64,000 nucleotides of DNA from Flaveria trinervia (GCA_025506515.1 CM046443.1:21483355-21547354); one strand, 5' to 3'. Counted from the stretch's first letter, positions 9,776-21,934 are shown. Numbers and translations are program-made. The notes: a model not told the origin generated them from the sequence alone.

Positions 9776-12326
9776 TGTGACAACCGGCAATTTCAGGTCA
9801 ATACCCGACCTTGACTTGGTTATAATTACACCTATAACACTTGATTTTCAATTTAAATTACATTTATTGAAGTCGTTTCATGCTTTACAAAATTTCAAGC
9901 ATAACATTTCATGCATTGGTAATTCGACGAAATTGCCATTTTATCATATACATGATCTAACCGACACACGAGCGTTGGTGATAATTAATATATGTGTAAT
10001 AATAAATACTTTAAAGTGTTCCAAAGCATATTTATATATTCTAATGTTTTAAAGTATTTTAGAATCCAAATTAAATACATTAGAACAATTTGAATTTATA
10101 AATAAACCTAATCGCGTAAATTGATGTATTACCAGGAACGAATCCTTTTAACGCGACTATTAAATACATGATGCATTATTAACATACCATAAGTATTAAA
10201 TATATGATATTATACAAGTTCTTATCATATTTTACTATATTTCAAAAAGTAAGAAGTAAAAATATAAACATATATTAAAATACTAATAGTGCAACAATAC
10301 CACTAAAATACCCAATACTACTCAAAACTAAAAGAAACCACCATATTTCAACCCATTAACCATCCCCTTACTCCCCCTTCTTTTCACTTTCTTATTTCTT
10401 GTCAAATCTCTACAAGATTATGTCAAATCTCTACAAGACTACTTTGCATTTTTGCAAAGTTTGAAACTTACCTTTCTCGTGTTAAAGAAAAGGTTATGAA
10501 CAAAGTACATGTCTCCCTACCTTCTTTTGGAATATCTTCCTCCAAGAAGTTGACCAACACTCCCATATGAGTTGATTTACTAATTCATGTATGGTTATAT
10601 ATCCAAGTAACCTCCATAATTCACCAACACCACCCAACACACTTTCTTCCTTGTTTCTTTCCTCCAATTTTCATCCAAGACACCCTCACCACCATTTCAT
10701 TTGATTTCTAACTCATTTTCTACAAATCTTGGGTGATTCAAGTACCCTTGGTTGAAGATAAAGTGATTTTTGAAGCTTCCAAGCATCCTACAACATCCGC
10801 TTCACCTTTTCTTGTTGGGTTTTCTTAGTTCAAAGGATCAAACTTTCTTTTCCTTGCATTTCAAGACTACCATCACTTCTCCTTGCTTGGTTAATGTTAG
10901 CACCTTTTTTCTAATCTCCCATACATAACCATGAAGTGTTCATGTTCACTAACTCATCCCAATAGTGCTCTACCAAAGTTTAAAAAGTAACAAAACATGT
11001 AAAACATTTTCTGGCAGATTCATGTTCTGTGTTTTCAAGACCATAACTCGACCTAAACATGGTCAAATGAACCGTTTCTTGAGCCTAACATTAACTTTAG
11101 GATGTCTAGTTTCTAAACCATCCAACCTTGAAATTTATAGATGAGTATAACCCTTCCAAAACGTACAAACAAATTAAAGTGCTGAACCTGAATTTTTGAC
11201 AGAATAAATAGGGGAGAAAGAATGAGGCATAAGTTATGCTTAAAGTAATAAAATAAAGATTTTCTTCCTGTGGTAACTTAGCTTAAGGTGTTAGGCTTAA
11301 AAGTAATATAGGCTCTATTTGTGAATGTAAGTTTTGACCTCTCAAAAAGGTAAATTCCATAGACATATACAGAAAAGTGCTGCACTGACATCTTTTGCTT
11401 CATGAACCATCTAGTGGCACTTAAACTTAGTTGTAGGATACAAGCTATGCCTTTTTGAAATCCTAAGACATAGACCTAAATATGATAAAAGTATCAGATT
11501 TTATAAAAATCCTTTGTACCATGAAAAGGGGATGACAACCAGACCCAAAAATTCCCTTAAGGCTGTCAAAAACTTATACTTAGATAAAAGTAAACTTTTA
11601 GAGATATTTGGTAAAAAAAAGGGAAACCCATACTCATGGAAAGTATAATACCATTATACTTAATATAAAATGCTTTCAATACATTATGTATCTTTAGGAA
11701 AATAAAGATGAAGGCAAGAATCTAAATAAAACATTTACGACTCGACGTGGCTAATTAGTCAAGTGACATTTTCAAACTAACTTTGTGGATGAGTTATGCA
11801 TGACCATCTAGGGTTAGTAATCATGACCTCATGAATATATTGTGATTTTGTTTAGGAGATTCCTAGACCAATCGTACATACAGACTATTGCTAGTATTCA
11901 CGCGTGCAATTGAGGTGAGTTTCACAGCCCCATTTTACTTATTTTTCTTTTGGGGGAGATTACATGCAAATTACTATTTTCCTGGACACATTTACTTGTT
12001 AATGATTTCACATGTTATATAAGTTGTTTACTTACCGTATAAAGTCCCCATTTATCGAACCGTTAGTTTATTTCCCAAAGCGAGGTAATCATGGATAGTA
12101 CTATTGGGTTTGACTACCCACACCCGGATTAATTACCCTAATCTTGACTGGAGGTCTAAACGGGTGCATTATTAGCCTGTTCACACTCATGCTTACGGTA
12201 GGCATGGGTAGGGGCAATTTATTACAGTTACAGTCTAGCTTCGGTTGCGGTGCTTATATAATTTGTAGCATTGTGTGTACAACAATCAAATCATAAAAAG
12301 TATTGTGGTCCATTACGCTAGTTACT
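9776..12326 (+). mobile_element. Truncated Gypsy-1 5' LTR (duplication copy A)
   Basis: Starts TGTGACAACCGG exactly after AAAGG (9771-9775), the same target duplication as Gypsy-1, and runs 2551 bp before the duplication junction. It lacks the last 330 bp of the LTR. It is a by-product of the tandem duplication, not a second insertion. The 91-codon frame at its start is LTR sequence, also present at 14104, and is not a gene. Confidence 0.92.
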
Positions 12327-12854
12327 CATGCGCCTGCATAGTGCCCATTCGCCTAAAATTTTGCCAGAATGACTAAGTGTTAGGTCATGCGCCCAAATAG
12401 TGTCAATACACCTGAAAGTTCCCATGCGTCTAAGTGTTCCTATGCCCCTGAAAGGCCTTGCGCATGCATAGTGCCCATGCACATGCATAGTGCTTATGCG
12501 CCTATGACTTAGAATATTTATTGAAATTTTGGGAAAAAGTTAAGTGTTAGCCTATGACTTGGGATGTTCCTGGGGTGATGTAAATTAACTTTATGATGTT
12601 GTATTTGATGTGTATGATGACGCCATGTATGGTTATGTATGTTTTTGTTATGTTCCTTGTTATGTATGTTTATTTTTTTAGCTTTGCATGGTATGTTTAA
12701 TATTAATAAACGTAAATTAGTATGTAATAAAAAGTGGAAGATAATGAAAACAGGAACCTAAAGAATGAATGAATGAATGCATTAATGAATGAAAGTAAGC
12801 AAAGTCTTGCAAGAAATGTATGGAGGTTCATACCCAATGAATGGTGTTAGCTCA

Positions 12855-13641
12855 TGTAGAGATTATATAAGAGGATGAAGCAACCAAGCACCCAAAGTCT
12901 TTCTGCATGCATGTTGCACAAGTGCATTGAAGAAGAATGCTTCGGAAGTTTCACACATTCAATAGAAATACTCTAAGTGTGAAATCTTCCAAAGCCAAGA
13001 CCAATATCTTCCTAAGCCAAATATGAAGTCTTCCGAAGCACAACTCTTGAAGACAAATTTCTTTCGAAGACTTTTAACAACATGCTTTATCTGATGTACT
13101 TTTCCATAAAGTTGGACCCCTTTCCGCTGCAACTCTGTAAAGTCACCAACTTACATGAGTTGCTGAAAAGGTTTATGCTTTTGGTAACTATACATTAAAG
13201 TCATGAGTCTGTAAAATTTCTACTTCATGTACTTCATCCTTTTTGTTATAGATAAGAATGTGAGCTATGACATGTCATAGTCATAAAGTCACAAAGGCAA
13301 TCTGCCTTTTTGACTCTATAATTAATTTTGTTTTATGTCTAGCCAATTGTATCAAGCTGGCTTTCAAAGTATGGCCGGCTGTAGGATGTAGTATAAGTAT
13401 CTCATGTTCTTGTACCTTTATTTTATGCTTTGTAACACTTGTAATAGAACATTAAGAAAGCAATATACTCTAACATTGAAAACCATCTCCTTCTGTATCT
13501 TACTCTTGTGTTTTTTCTCTTAATTACTTGTGTTCTTAGTGTCTTTACTTGTGGTTAATCCAGTTCACTATTTGATTAAGTTAAGTTACTCTCCTCTTTG
13601 TGTTGTTGTGTTGTAAGTGACCACCCTTCAACGGTCCTGCA
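12855..13641 (+). repeat. Copia-1 5' LTR (copy B of the duplication)
   Basis: Same LTR as 8528-9314, repeated by the tandem duplication, with a few one-base differences (for example TATAAGAGG for TATAAAGAGG near the start). It is not a separate insertion, because the flanks are duplicated with it. Confidence 0.92.
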
Positions 13642-13725
13642 TTTGGTATCAGAGCATTCCTGGTTCTTGATATAAGATCTCACCATCTTAAGATCCCTCA
13701 CACACACAAATACTCAACTTTTCAA

Positions 13726-14102
13726 ATGGCAGCCATTTCCAAAAGCGATACGGAAACTGGAACCGTGAACAAATCCCCACTGATCACTCTTGAAGACTTT
13801 GATACCTAGGGCCTAAGAATGGAAAGTTTCATCAGGTCTCTAGACTTAAGAATGTGGAAGTCTGTTGAGAATGGACCTTACATACAAAGCACCCCTTCTG
13901 CTACTGGTGGTGGTATGATCCCCAAGGCTGTGGCAAACTACTCTGATGAAGACAGAAGATAGTAGAGATGATAGAAAAGCCATGACAGGCCTTCAGACTG
14001 CTCTTCCAAACTCTGTATACAAAGGTTTCAAGAAATGCAAAACAACTAAGCAACTGTGGGATGCATTGAAACTAATGTATGAGGGTTTCTATAAAGCAAA
14101 GG
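13726..14102 (+). pseudogene. gag: Copia-1 gag, 5' part (copy B)
   Basis: Second copy of the gag start made by the tandem duplication, directly joined to the intact 5' LTR of Gypsy-1 at 14103. It shares the in-frame TAG near 13807. Near 13953-13965 it lacks two bases present in copy A, and near 14020-14042 it has two bases that copy A lacks, so the two copies break in different places. That is a hint of sequencing error rather than true decay. Confidence 0.75.
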
Positions 14103-16975
14103 TGTGACAACCGGCAATTTCAGGTCAATACCCGACCTTGACTTGGTTATAATTACACCTATAACACTTGATTTTCAATTTAAATTACATTTATTGAAGT
14201 CGTTTCATGCTTTACAAAATTTCAAGCATAACATTTCATGCATTGGTAATTCGACGAAATTGCCATTTTATCATATACATGATCTAACCGACACACGAGC
14301 GTTGGTGATAATTAATATATGTGTAATAATAAATACTTTAAAGTGTTCCAAAGCATATTTATATATTCTAATGTTTTAAAGTATTTTAGAATCCAAATTA
14401 AATACATTAGAACAATTTGAATTTATAAATAAACCTAATCGCGTAAATTGATGTATTACCAGGAACGAATCCTTTTAACGCGACTATTAAATACATGATG
14501 CATTATTAACATACCATAAGTATTAAAATATATGATATTATACAAGTTCTTATCATATTTTACTATATTTCAAAAAGTAAGAAGTAAAAATATAAACATA
14601 TATTAAAATACTAATAGTGCAACAAATACCACTAAAATACCCAATACTACTCAAAACTAAAAGAAACCACCATATTTCAACCCATTAACCATCCCCTTAC
14701 TCCCCCTTCTTTTCACTTTCTTATTTCTTGTCAAATCTCTACAAGATTATGTCAAATCTCTACAAGACTACTTTGCATTTTTGCAAAGTTTGAAACTTAC
14801 CTTTCTTGTGTTAAAGAAAAGGTTATGAACAAAGTACATGTCCCCTACCTTCTTTTGGAATATCTTCCTCCAAGAAGTTGACCAACACTCCCATATGAGT
14901 TGATTTACTAATTCATGTATGGTTATATATGCAAGTAACCTCCATAATTCACCAACACCACCCAACACACTTTCTTCCTTGTTTCTTTCCTCCATTTTCA
15001 TCCAAGACACCCTCACCACCATTCATTTGATTTCTAACTCATTTTCTACAAATCTTGGGTGATTCAAGTACCCTTGGTTGAAGATAAAGTGATTTTTGAA
15101 GCTTCCAAGCATCCTACAACATCCGCTTCACCTTTTCTTGTTGGGTTTTCTTAGTTCAAAGGATCAAACTTTCTTTTCCTTGCATTTCAAGACTACCATC
15201 ACTTCTCCTTGCTTGGTTAATGTTAGCACCTTTTTTCTAATCTCCCATACATACCATGAAGTGTTCATGTTCACTAACTCATCCCAAAGTGCTCTACCAA
15301 AGTTTAAAAAGTAACAAAACATGTAAAACATTTTCTGGCAGATTCATGTTCTGTGTTTTCAAGACCATAACTCGACCTAAACATGGTCAAATGAACCGTT
15401 TCTTGAGCCTAACATTAACTTTAGGATGTCTAGTTTCTAAACCATCCAACCTTGAAATTTATAGATGAGTATACCCTTCCAAAACGTACAAACAAATTAA
15501 AGTGCTGAACCTGAATTTTTGACAGAATAAATAGGGGAGAAAGAATGAGGCATAAGTTATGCTTAAAGTAATAAAATAAAGATTTTCTTCCTGTGGTAAC
15601 TTAGCTTAAGGTGTTAGGCTTAAAAGTAATATAGGCTCTATTTGTGAATGTAAGTTTTGACCTCTCAAAAAGGTAAATTCCATAGACATATACAGAAAAG
15701 TGCTGCACTGACATCTTTTGCTTCATGAACCATCTAGTGGCACTTAAACTTAGTTGTAGGATACAAGATATGCCTTTTTGAATCCTAAGACATAGACCTA
15801 AATATGATAAAAGTATCAGATTTTATAAAAATCCTTTGTACCATGAAAAGGGGATGACAACCAGACCCAAAAATTCCCTTAAGGCTGTCAAAAACTTATA
15901 CTTAGATAAAAGTAAACTTTTAGAGATATTTGGTAAAAAAAAGGGAAACCCATACACATGGAAAGTATAATACCATTATACTTAATATAAAATGCTTTCA
16001 ATACATTATGTATCTTTAGGAAAATAAAGATGAAGGCAAGAATCTAAATAAAACATTTACGACTCGACGTGGCTAATTAGTCAAGTGACATTTTCAAACT
16101 AACTTTGTGGATGAGTTATGCATGACCATCTAGGGTTAGTAATCATGACCTCATGAATATATTGTGATTTTGTTTAGGAGATTCCTAGACCAATCGTACA
16201 TACAGACTATTGCTAGTATTCACGCGTGCAATTGAGGTGAGTTTCACGCCCCATTTTACTTATTTTTCTTTTGGGGGAGATTACATGCAAATTACTATTT
16301 TCCTGGACACATTTACTTGTTAATGATTTCACATGTTATATAAGTTGTTTACTTACCGTATAAAGTCCCCATTTATCGAACCGTTAGTTTATTTCCCAAA
16401 GCGAGGTAATCATGGATAGTACTATTGGGTTTGACTACCCACACCCGATTAATTACCCTAATCTTGACTGGAGGTCTAAACGGGTGCATTATTAGCCTGT
16501 TCACACTCATGCTTACGGTAGGCATGGGTAGGGGCAATTTATTACAGTTACAGTCTAGCTTCGGTTGCGGTGCTTATAATTTGTAGCATTGTGTGTACAA
16601 CAATCAAATCATAAAAAGTATTGTGGTCCATTACGCTAGTTACTATTACTTAAAACCTGTGAACTCACCAACTTTATGTTGACATATTTAATGCATGTTT
16701 TCTCAGGTAATTGATAGATGCACCAAGTTAAGCTAGCATGGAACATCTCATGTTTAGGTCCATTCATGCTGTTTGGGACATTCATTTTTGTAATTGTCAT
16801 GTTTTGAAACAATTTACCTTATTACTATTGTTTCCGCAAATTTAACTCTGAACAATGATGTATTTTAACTTATTTGAGATGTATGTTTTACAAAACCATG
16901 TAGTGGTCGATCAGTGACTATGAAATCATGATGTTCGCACCCCGTGGGAAACCGCTATGGTTTGGGGGTGTGACA
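14103..16975 (+). repeat. Gypsy-1 5' LTR
   Basis: Starts TGTGACAACC and ends GGGGGTGTGACA, then GAT and the primer site. 2873 bp. Most of it (to 16644) lies in duplication copy B. It differs from the 3' LTR by a few percent, including many one-base indels. Confidence 0.95.
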
Positions 16976-16978
16976 GAT

Positions 16979-16991
16979 TGGTATCAGAGCC
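16979..16991 (+). promoter_or_regulatory. Gypsy-1 primer binding site
   Basis: TGGTATCAGAGCC begins three bases after the LTR end, matching the 3' end of plant initiator tRNA-Met in complement. Confidence 0.92.
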
Positions 16992-17120
16992 ATTGGTTAT
17001 AGGGAATTAGGTTGCATTTAGGGGACCTAGACTATAACTACAGTTCATCACATGTTTTTAACGATTTATAAACTAACTTAACTTATATCAAATGTACTTG
17101 TGCATTGCCATGTCATAGAT

Positions 17121-18710
17121 ATGTCTTCAGCATCGATGCCGATCTACGTTTTCGATTCGGATGAGGAGTACGAGCCCACGTCTCTGACCTCTTCCGCAGG
17201 ATCCACGTCTGTCCTCCCAACTCTGATTCCTCATGCCTTGATTCAGTCGAGTGATGCCACTGAGACCGAGATCCCCGCACCACCTGCTATCACGGTCACC
17301 GAACCCATTCCTAACCCTACTCATGACACCGCAGAGGCATTACCTATGACCCGATTCTCCGAGCTACCACCCCCTCCTCCGGGCACATATTGGTGGGCGT
17401 CTACCCCCGAGATTCATGCCGAGCTTCCAGAGGATCTCATCCCGGGGATCGTACGTATCATCGGCCCACAACTGCCGATGACCGTCCCACTGACCATGTC
17501 CCATATCTTTGTTGAGCCATCCCGGGGGTCTGCCCCTGTGACTGCTGATCCCCGAACAGCCGACCCCACTCCCGAGACCACAGATCCCACCTCCCAGCCC
17601 GCTGACACCGAGGTAGTTGACCTAGACTCGGAGTCCACTGACCCAGCCTCCCAGCCAGCCGATACGAACCCGGTCAACTCCGACGCGGCCGACTCCGACC
17701 CGGTCGACTCCGACGCGGCCGACTCCGACCCGGCCGACTCTGACCCGGCCGACTCCGACCCGGCCGACTCTGATTCGGGCGACATCGACCCGATCTACCT
17801 AGAGTCCTCCGAGGCCATTCCCTCGCCCAGATACCCCACCTCTCACCCTGCTGATCCAGTTACCCAGCCCATTGACCCGGTTCCTCAGCCCTCTGATCCG
17901 ACTTCGCTAGCAGACCCCGATCCCCTCCACCTTGTCCCTGAGCCTACTGACCCCTCCCCGGTAGCTGCTGGCCCTGAGCCGGTGACTACAAACACCCACC
18001 GTATCCTTGGTCCGAGTGTACCACCGCCCTCTTACCGTTGATATCGGACTCACCCTGGAGGTGCGCTTTTTGCACACACTCCTAGGAAGCGGGTTCATAT
18101 TCCGATCCGTCCTGCCACACCCATCCGAGATTGTACCGCTGAGCCCGAGCCTGTGCCCAAAAGGCGCATAATCGATGTTCGTCGGTGGGAGTGGATGCCC
18201 AGCCGACTGGACGAGTGGAGAGACACCGAGGGTATTCCTCCACATTCGAGGTAGGTGAGTCTTCACGTGCCTCCAATCCGATTCCCCTTACACAGGAGCC
18301 TGTGGAGCTCACCGTGCCACTCCTCAAGGACGATCTGCGCGGCACCATCAGCAGCTTCACAACTACGTACTGAACTCACAGAAGTTCAAGAGACTTTTGA
18401 TAGGGAGGACATGGACTGTTAGTTACTAGCGATCAAGGAGGGTAGATACCTCGATGATCAGGCATTACACACCATGCATGATCGACTTATCAGGATAGAG
18501 GAGGACATGTCATCCATGGCTCGGAGAGTGGAGGTGGCAGAGGAGAGAGCTACCCAGGCAGAGCAGCGGGCGACTGTGGCCGAAGAGGGAGTGAGAGTGA
18601 CGGAAGAGCGCTTGGAGTCATCTACTGCAATGACAGCGGTGTGTATGCTCATGGCCATGGCAGCAGTGCAGACAGGCGCATTTATTTATCCCGTTGATTG
18701 CCTATCGTGA
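17121..18710 (+). pseudogene. Gypsy-1 upstream reading frame (ORF0) with Asp-Ser-Pro repeats and coiled coil
   Basis: Before gag lies a GC-rich former coding region. The first block opens at ATG 17121 (MSSASMPIYVFDSDEEYEP) and stays open to TGA 18039-18041. It is rich in Pro, Thr, Asp and Ser and has a tandem Asp-Pro-(Ala/Val)-Asp-Ser repeat about 17665-17775. A second block (about 18185-18360) contains EVGESSRAS. A third (about 18378-18710) is a predicted coiled coil of Glu/Arg/Ala heptads (RVEVAEERATQAEQRATVAE), then a hydrophobic stretch TAVCMLMAMAAV. Frame changes and stops separate the blocks. It may be an N-terminal Gag extension or a separate accessory protein; I do not recognise a function. 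Confidence 0.6.
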
Positions 18711-18919
18711 GCGGGCTGTGCTCACATAATATTGGATATTAACTTGTTATAGGAGTATGTACTCTGGAAATATTTTGTAATTCGTACAATTTATTATCAA
18801 GTTATGTTATCTTTTATTGCGTGGTTGCTTGGTTGTTATGATTGTTTACTTTTGGTGACATGTGTTTGACATTATTACATATTGTCTTATCTTGTTTATC
18901 ATTATGATTTGAAGAGAAC

Positions 18920-20206
18920 ATGCCACCGCGAAGGAGAAACGTCAGAACCAATATGGGAAGCGGTACTCCCATGACCGCAGAGGCCATCGAACAGCTTGTG
19001 GCGCAACGAGTGGCGGAAGCAATCGCACATCACGAGGCGAATCGTAGTGCAGGAGGATCTGAAGTGAATGGAGGCAATGTTAGTGGCGCAGGAGGATCTG
19101 ATGTCCATAACAAAGGTTGCTCCTACAAGACGTTTCTGAACTGTAAACCGTTTAACTTTCGCGGTAATGAAGGAGCTATTGGTTTGATCCGCTGGATAGA
19201 AAAGATGGAATCTGTTCAGCGAATCAGTAACTGTGCTGAGGAGAATAAGACGAAATTTGCCACCTGTACCTTTGAAGGTCAAGCACTCACTTGGTGGAAT
19301 GCCCATGCCCAGACTTTGGGTATTGACGTTGCCTACCAAATCACTTGGGATGAATTGAAAAAAATGCTGAGTGATGAATATTTCCCCCGAAATGAATTGC
19401 AAAAACTTGAGGTTGAATTCTGGAACCACACTATGAAGGGTGCAGAAGTTACAAGCTACACCACCCGATTCCATGATCTTGCTCGTCTATGCCCTCACAT
19501 GGTTAACCCAGAGTTCAAGCGTGTGGAAAGGTACATTTGGGGCCTTGCACCCCAAATCCAGAGCATGGTCACCTCATCCAAGCCAACCACCATCCAAGAG
19601 GCTATCAGGATTGCCCACGACCTGACTGATCAAGCTATACGTCAGGGAGTGTTGGTGAAGAAGATGGTCGTGGAGAAGAACTATGACAACAAAAGGAAAT
19701 GGGACAACAATCATGGTCGAAATACTCCGCATCAAAACCAAAACAAACAAGTGGTTGTCAGGGCTTTCACCGCTGGCCCATCTAAAAAGAAGGCAAAAGG
19801 TGGGTATGCTGGAAACCTACCTAAGTGCAATAAGTGTAACTTTCACCACCTAGGTGCATGTGGAGACTCAATGTGCCGGAAGTGCAAACGTTTTGGCCAT
19901 GCAACTAAGGACTGTCGAAAGCCCGACACTACTCCTAAAACAGGAAACCATCATGCGTGCTTCGAATGTGGTGTTACGGGGCATTTTCGCAAGGATTGTC
20001 CGAACTTGAAGCAAACTGGTGGAAACAACGCATGTGGTCGAGCTTTTGTGATTGGAGCTGGCGAAGCTCGACAGGAACCGAACATTGTTACGGGTACGTT
20101 CCTTGTAAATAATCTCTATGCAACAATCCTATTCGATACGGGTGCTGATAGGAGTTTTGTGTCTAGCGAATTTAGTCCATTGCTCGAATTACTCCTACCC
20201 ATTTGA
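18920..20206 (+). CDS. gag: Gypsy-1 Gag with start of protease
   Basis: ATG 18920 opens a 428-codon frame (MPPRRRNVRTN...). Residues about 70-230 form the Ty3-type retrotransposon Gag domain (TWWNAH, EFWNHTMKGAEVTSYTTRFHDL). A basic region is followed by a cysteine-rich segment (CNKCNFHHLGACGDSMCRKC...HATKDC) and a canonical CCHC knuckle CFECGVTGHFRKDC for RNA binding. From about residue 395 the aspartic protease begins: ATILFDTGADRSFV has the catalytic Asp-Thr-Gly. The frame ends at about 20204, where a frameshift moves the rest of the protease to the next frame. Gag forms cytoplasmic particles and protease would cleave the polyprotein. Confidence 0.9.
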   Translation: MPPRRRNVRTNMGSGTPMTAEAIEQLVAQRVAEAIAHHEANRSAGGSEVNGGNVSGAGGSDVHNKGCSYKTFLNCKPFNFRGNEGAIGLIRWIEKMESVQRISNCAEENKTKFATCTFEGQALTWWNAHAQTLGIDVAYQITWDELKKMLSDEYFPRNELQKLEVEFWNHTMKGAEVTSYTTRFHDLARLCPHMVNPEFKRVERYIWGLAPQIQSMVTSSKPTTIQEAIRIAHDLTDQAIRQGVLVKKMVVEKNYDNKRKWDNNHGRNTPHQNQNKQVVVRAFTAGPSKKKAKGGYAGNLPKCNKCNFHHLGACGDSMCRKCKRFGHATKDCRKPDTTPKTGNHHACFECGVTGHFRKDCPNLKQTGGNNACGRAFVIGAGEARQEPNIVTGTFLVNNLYATILFDTGADRSFVSSEFSPLLELLLPI

Positions 20207-21059
20207 CTTCTAAATATACAATAGAGTTAGCTGATGGTAAGTTGATCGAAACCGACAAAATCATACAAGGATGCACTCTCAGTTTGGCGGATCACACGTT
20301 CAATATAGATTTGCTACCTGTAACCCTAGGGAGTTTCGACATCGTTATTGGCATGGATTGGTTATCGGAAAACCGAGCGGAAATCGTTTGTCGTGAGAAG
20401 ATCGTTCGCATTCCACTTCCGAGTGGGGAGACCATATCAATTCAAGGAGAAAAATATGGTACGGTGTTACGGATCATTTCATGTATGAAGGCTCGGAAGT
20501 ACTTACGAAAGGGCTATCATGCAATCTTGGCGCACGTAGTGGAGAAGCGAACCGAAGAGAAAAGAATCGAGGATATACCCATTGTGCGAGACTATCTGGA
20601 AGTCTTTCCCAAGGACTTACCGGGACTTCCACTGCAAAGACAGGTCGAATTTCGAATTGACCTGGTACCTGGAGCTGCTCCAGTAGCACGATCCCCATAC
20701 CGACTAGCACCATCGAGATGCAAGAGTTGTCTAATCAATTACAATAGTTTTTAGATAAAGGATTCATAAGACCAAGTTTCTCACCCTGGGGAGCCCCAGT
20801 TTTATTTGTTAAGAAGAAAGATGGATCTTTTCGAATGTGCATCGATTACCGGGAGTTAAAAAAACTCACCATTAAGAACCGGTACCCTCTCCCTCGAATT
20901 GACGACTTATTTGACCAACTTCAAGGATCTAGTTACTACTCAAAGATTGACTTACGTTCTGGATATCACCAATTACGAATTCAAGAGGAAGACATTCCCA
21001 AGACCGCATTTCGAACTCGTTATGGTTACTACGAGTTTATGGTTATGCCATTGGGTTAA
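20203..21059 (+). pseudogene. pol: Gypsy-1 protease end and RT N-terminal half
   Basis: 20203-20754 carries the protease C-terminal part (LPVTLGSFDIVIGMDWLSEN) and the linker to RT (VFPKDLPGLPLQRQVEFRID). Near 20715 a base is missing, and the following frame has an in-frame TAG near 20742 before the RT continues at about 20760-21059 with FRMCIDYRELKK, RYPLPRIDDLFDQLQG and YYSKIDLRSGYHQLRI, the latter containing the first catalytic Asp of RT. A missing T near 21055 ends the frame at TAA. Three breaks in under 900 bp, two of them one-base losses, may be real decay or uncorrected read error. Confidence 0.85.
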
Positions 21060-21079
21060 CCAATGCACCAGCTGTATTC

Positions 21080-21919
21080 ATGGACCTCATGAATAGAGTG
21101 TGCAAACCCTACTTGGATAAATTCGTGATCGTCTTCATCGATGACATCTTAATATATTCACGAACCAAGGATGAGCACGAACAACATTTAAGGTTAATCT
21201 TGGAGCTACTTAAGAACGAGAAATTATACGCAAAATTCTCAAAATGCGACTTCTGGATCCGAGAAGTGCTATTTCTCGGGCATGTGGTTAACGAGAAGGG
21301 AATACATGTTGACCCATCCAAGATAGAGGCCATTAAAAACTGGGAAGCACCTAAGACCCCGACTAAAGTGCGACAATTCCTAGGTTTGGCAGGCTATTAC
21401 CGACGTTTTATCGAAAATTTCTCCAAAATAGCCCAACCACTAACAACCCTGACTCAGAAAGACAAGAAGTTTGATTGGGGTGATAAGCAGGAAGCAGCAT
21501 TTCAATTATTAAAGCAAAAACTATGTTGCGCGCCGATTCTGTCTCCACCAGAGGGAAACAATGGTTTTGTGGTGTACTGCGACGCATCACGACAAGGACT
21601 TGGCTGTGTCCTAATGCAACGCGACAAAGTTATTGCTTACGCGTCACGACAATTGAAAGTGCATGAGAAAAACTACACCACCCACGACCTCGAATTAGGA
21701 GCTGTTGTTTTTGCACTAAAGATTTGGCGACACTACCTGTATGGTACTAAATGTACGATATTCACCGATCACAAAAGCCTCCAGCACATCTTCGATCAGA
21801 AGGAACTAAACATGAGGCAACGCGGGTGGGTTGAGTTACTAAACGATTATGACTGTGAGATTCGTTATCATCCTGGGAAAGCGAATGTTGTAGCAGACGC
21901 TCTGAGCAAGAAAGAATGA
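21080..21919 (+). pseudogene. pol: Gypsy-1 RT catalytic centre and RNase H
   Basis: A 279-codon open segment of the pol polyprotein. The RT active site FIDD is at 21134-21145 (the Ty3/Gypsy version of YxDD), followed by the thumb (FLGHVV, VRQFLGLAGYYRRFIENFS). RNase H follows: VVYCDASRQGLGCVLMQ holds the first catalytic Asp, then YASRQLKVHEKNYTTHDLEL with the Glu, and TIFTDHKSLQHIF with the next Asp. The segment ends LSKKE at a TGA (21917-21919) where a single CGA-to-TGA change would explain the stop. Integrase follows directly in the same reading direction. Confidence 0.9.
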
Positions 21920-21934
21920 ACCAAGACTTTATGG

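Larger units (their letters stand above)
8000..12326. repeat. 4.3-kb tandem duplication, copy A
   Basis: The segment matches 12327-16644 base for base with a constant offset near 4327. It contains part of the Gypsy-3 LTR, the Copia-1 5' LTR, the PBS and the start of gag, and the first 2.55 kb of the Gypsy-1 5' LTR. At 12324-12326 it jumps from Gypsy-1 LTR back to Gypsy-3 LTR with a 3-bp overlap (ACT) shared by both ends. Most differences from copy B are one- or two-base indels in short runs. Where they differ, copy A usually agrees with the Gypsy-1 3' LTR. Confidence 0.95.
12327..16644. repeat. 4.3-kb tandem duplication, copy B
   Basis: Second unit of the duplication (4318 bp), continuous on its right side with the rest of Gypsy-1. 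Compared with copy A it has about twenty small changes, mainly missing single bases, for example CACCCGATTAATT for CACCCGGATTAATT and CTTATAATTTG for CTTATATAATTTG. This pattern resembles residual long-read errors more than evolved substitutions. Confidence 0.95.

Noticed and set aside
9777..10052. 91-codon frame at the start of the Gypsy-1 LTR, found again at 14104-14379
   Set aside because: It is LTR sequence repeated by the duplication; the third copy in the 3' LTR (23458 on) carries indels that break it, and no motif is present.
9776..12326. A second Gypsy insertion or solo LTR
   Set aside because: It has the same AAAGG and the same flanks as Gypsy-1 and ends at the duplication junction, so it is part of the tandem duplication.
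16979..16991. tRNA gene suggested by the initiator tRNA-Met match
   Set aside because: Only the 3'-end complement is present, in the position of a primer binding site; no cloverleaf.
18902..19474. 190-codon minus-strand frame opposite Gypsy-1 gag
   Set aside because: Shadow of the gag coding strand, which has clear Gag and zinc-knuckle motifs.
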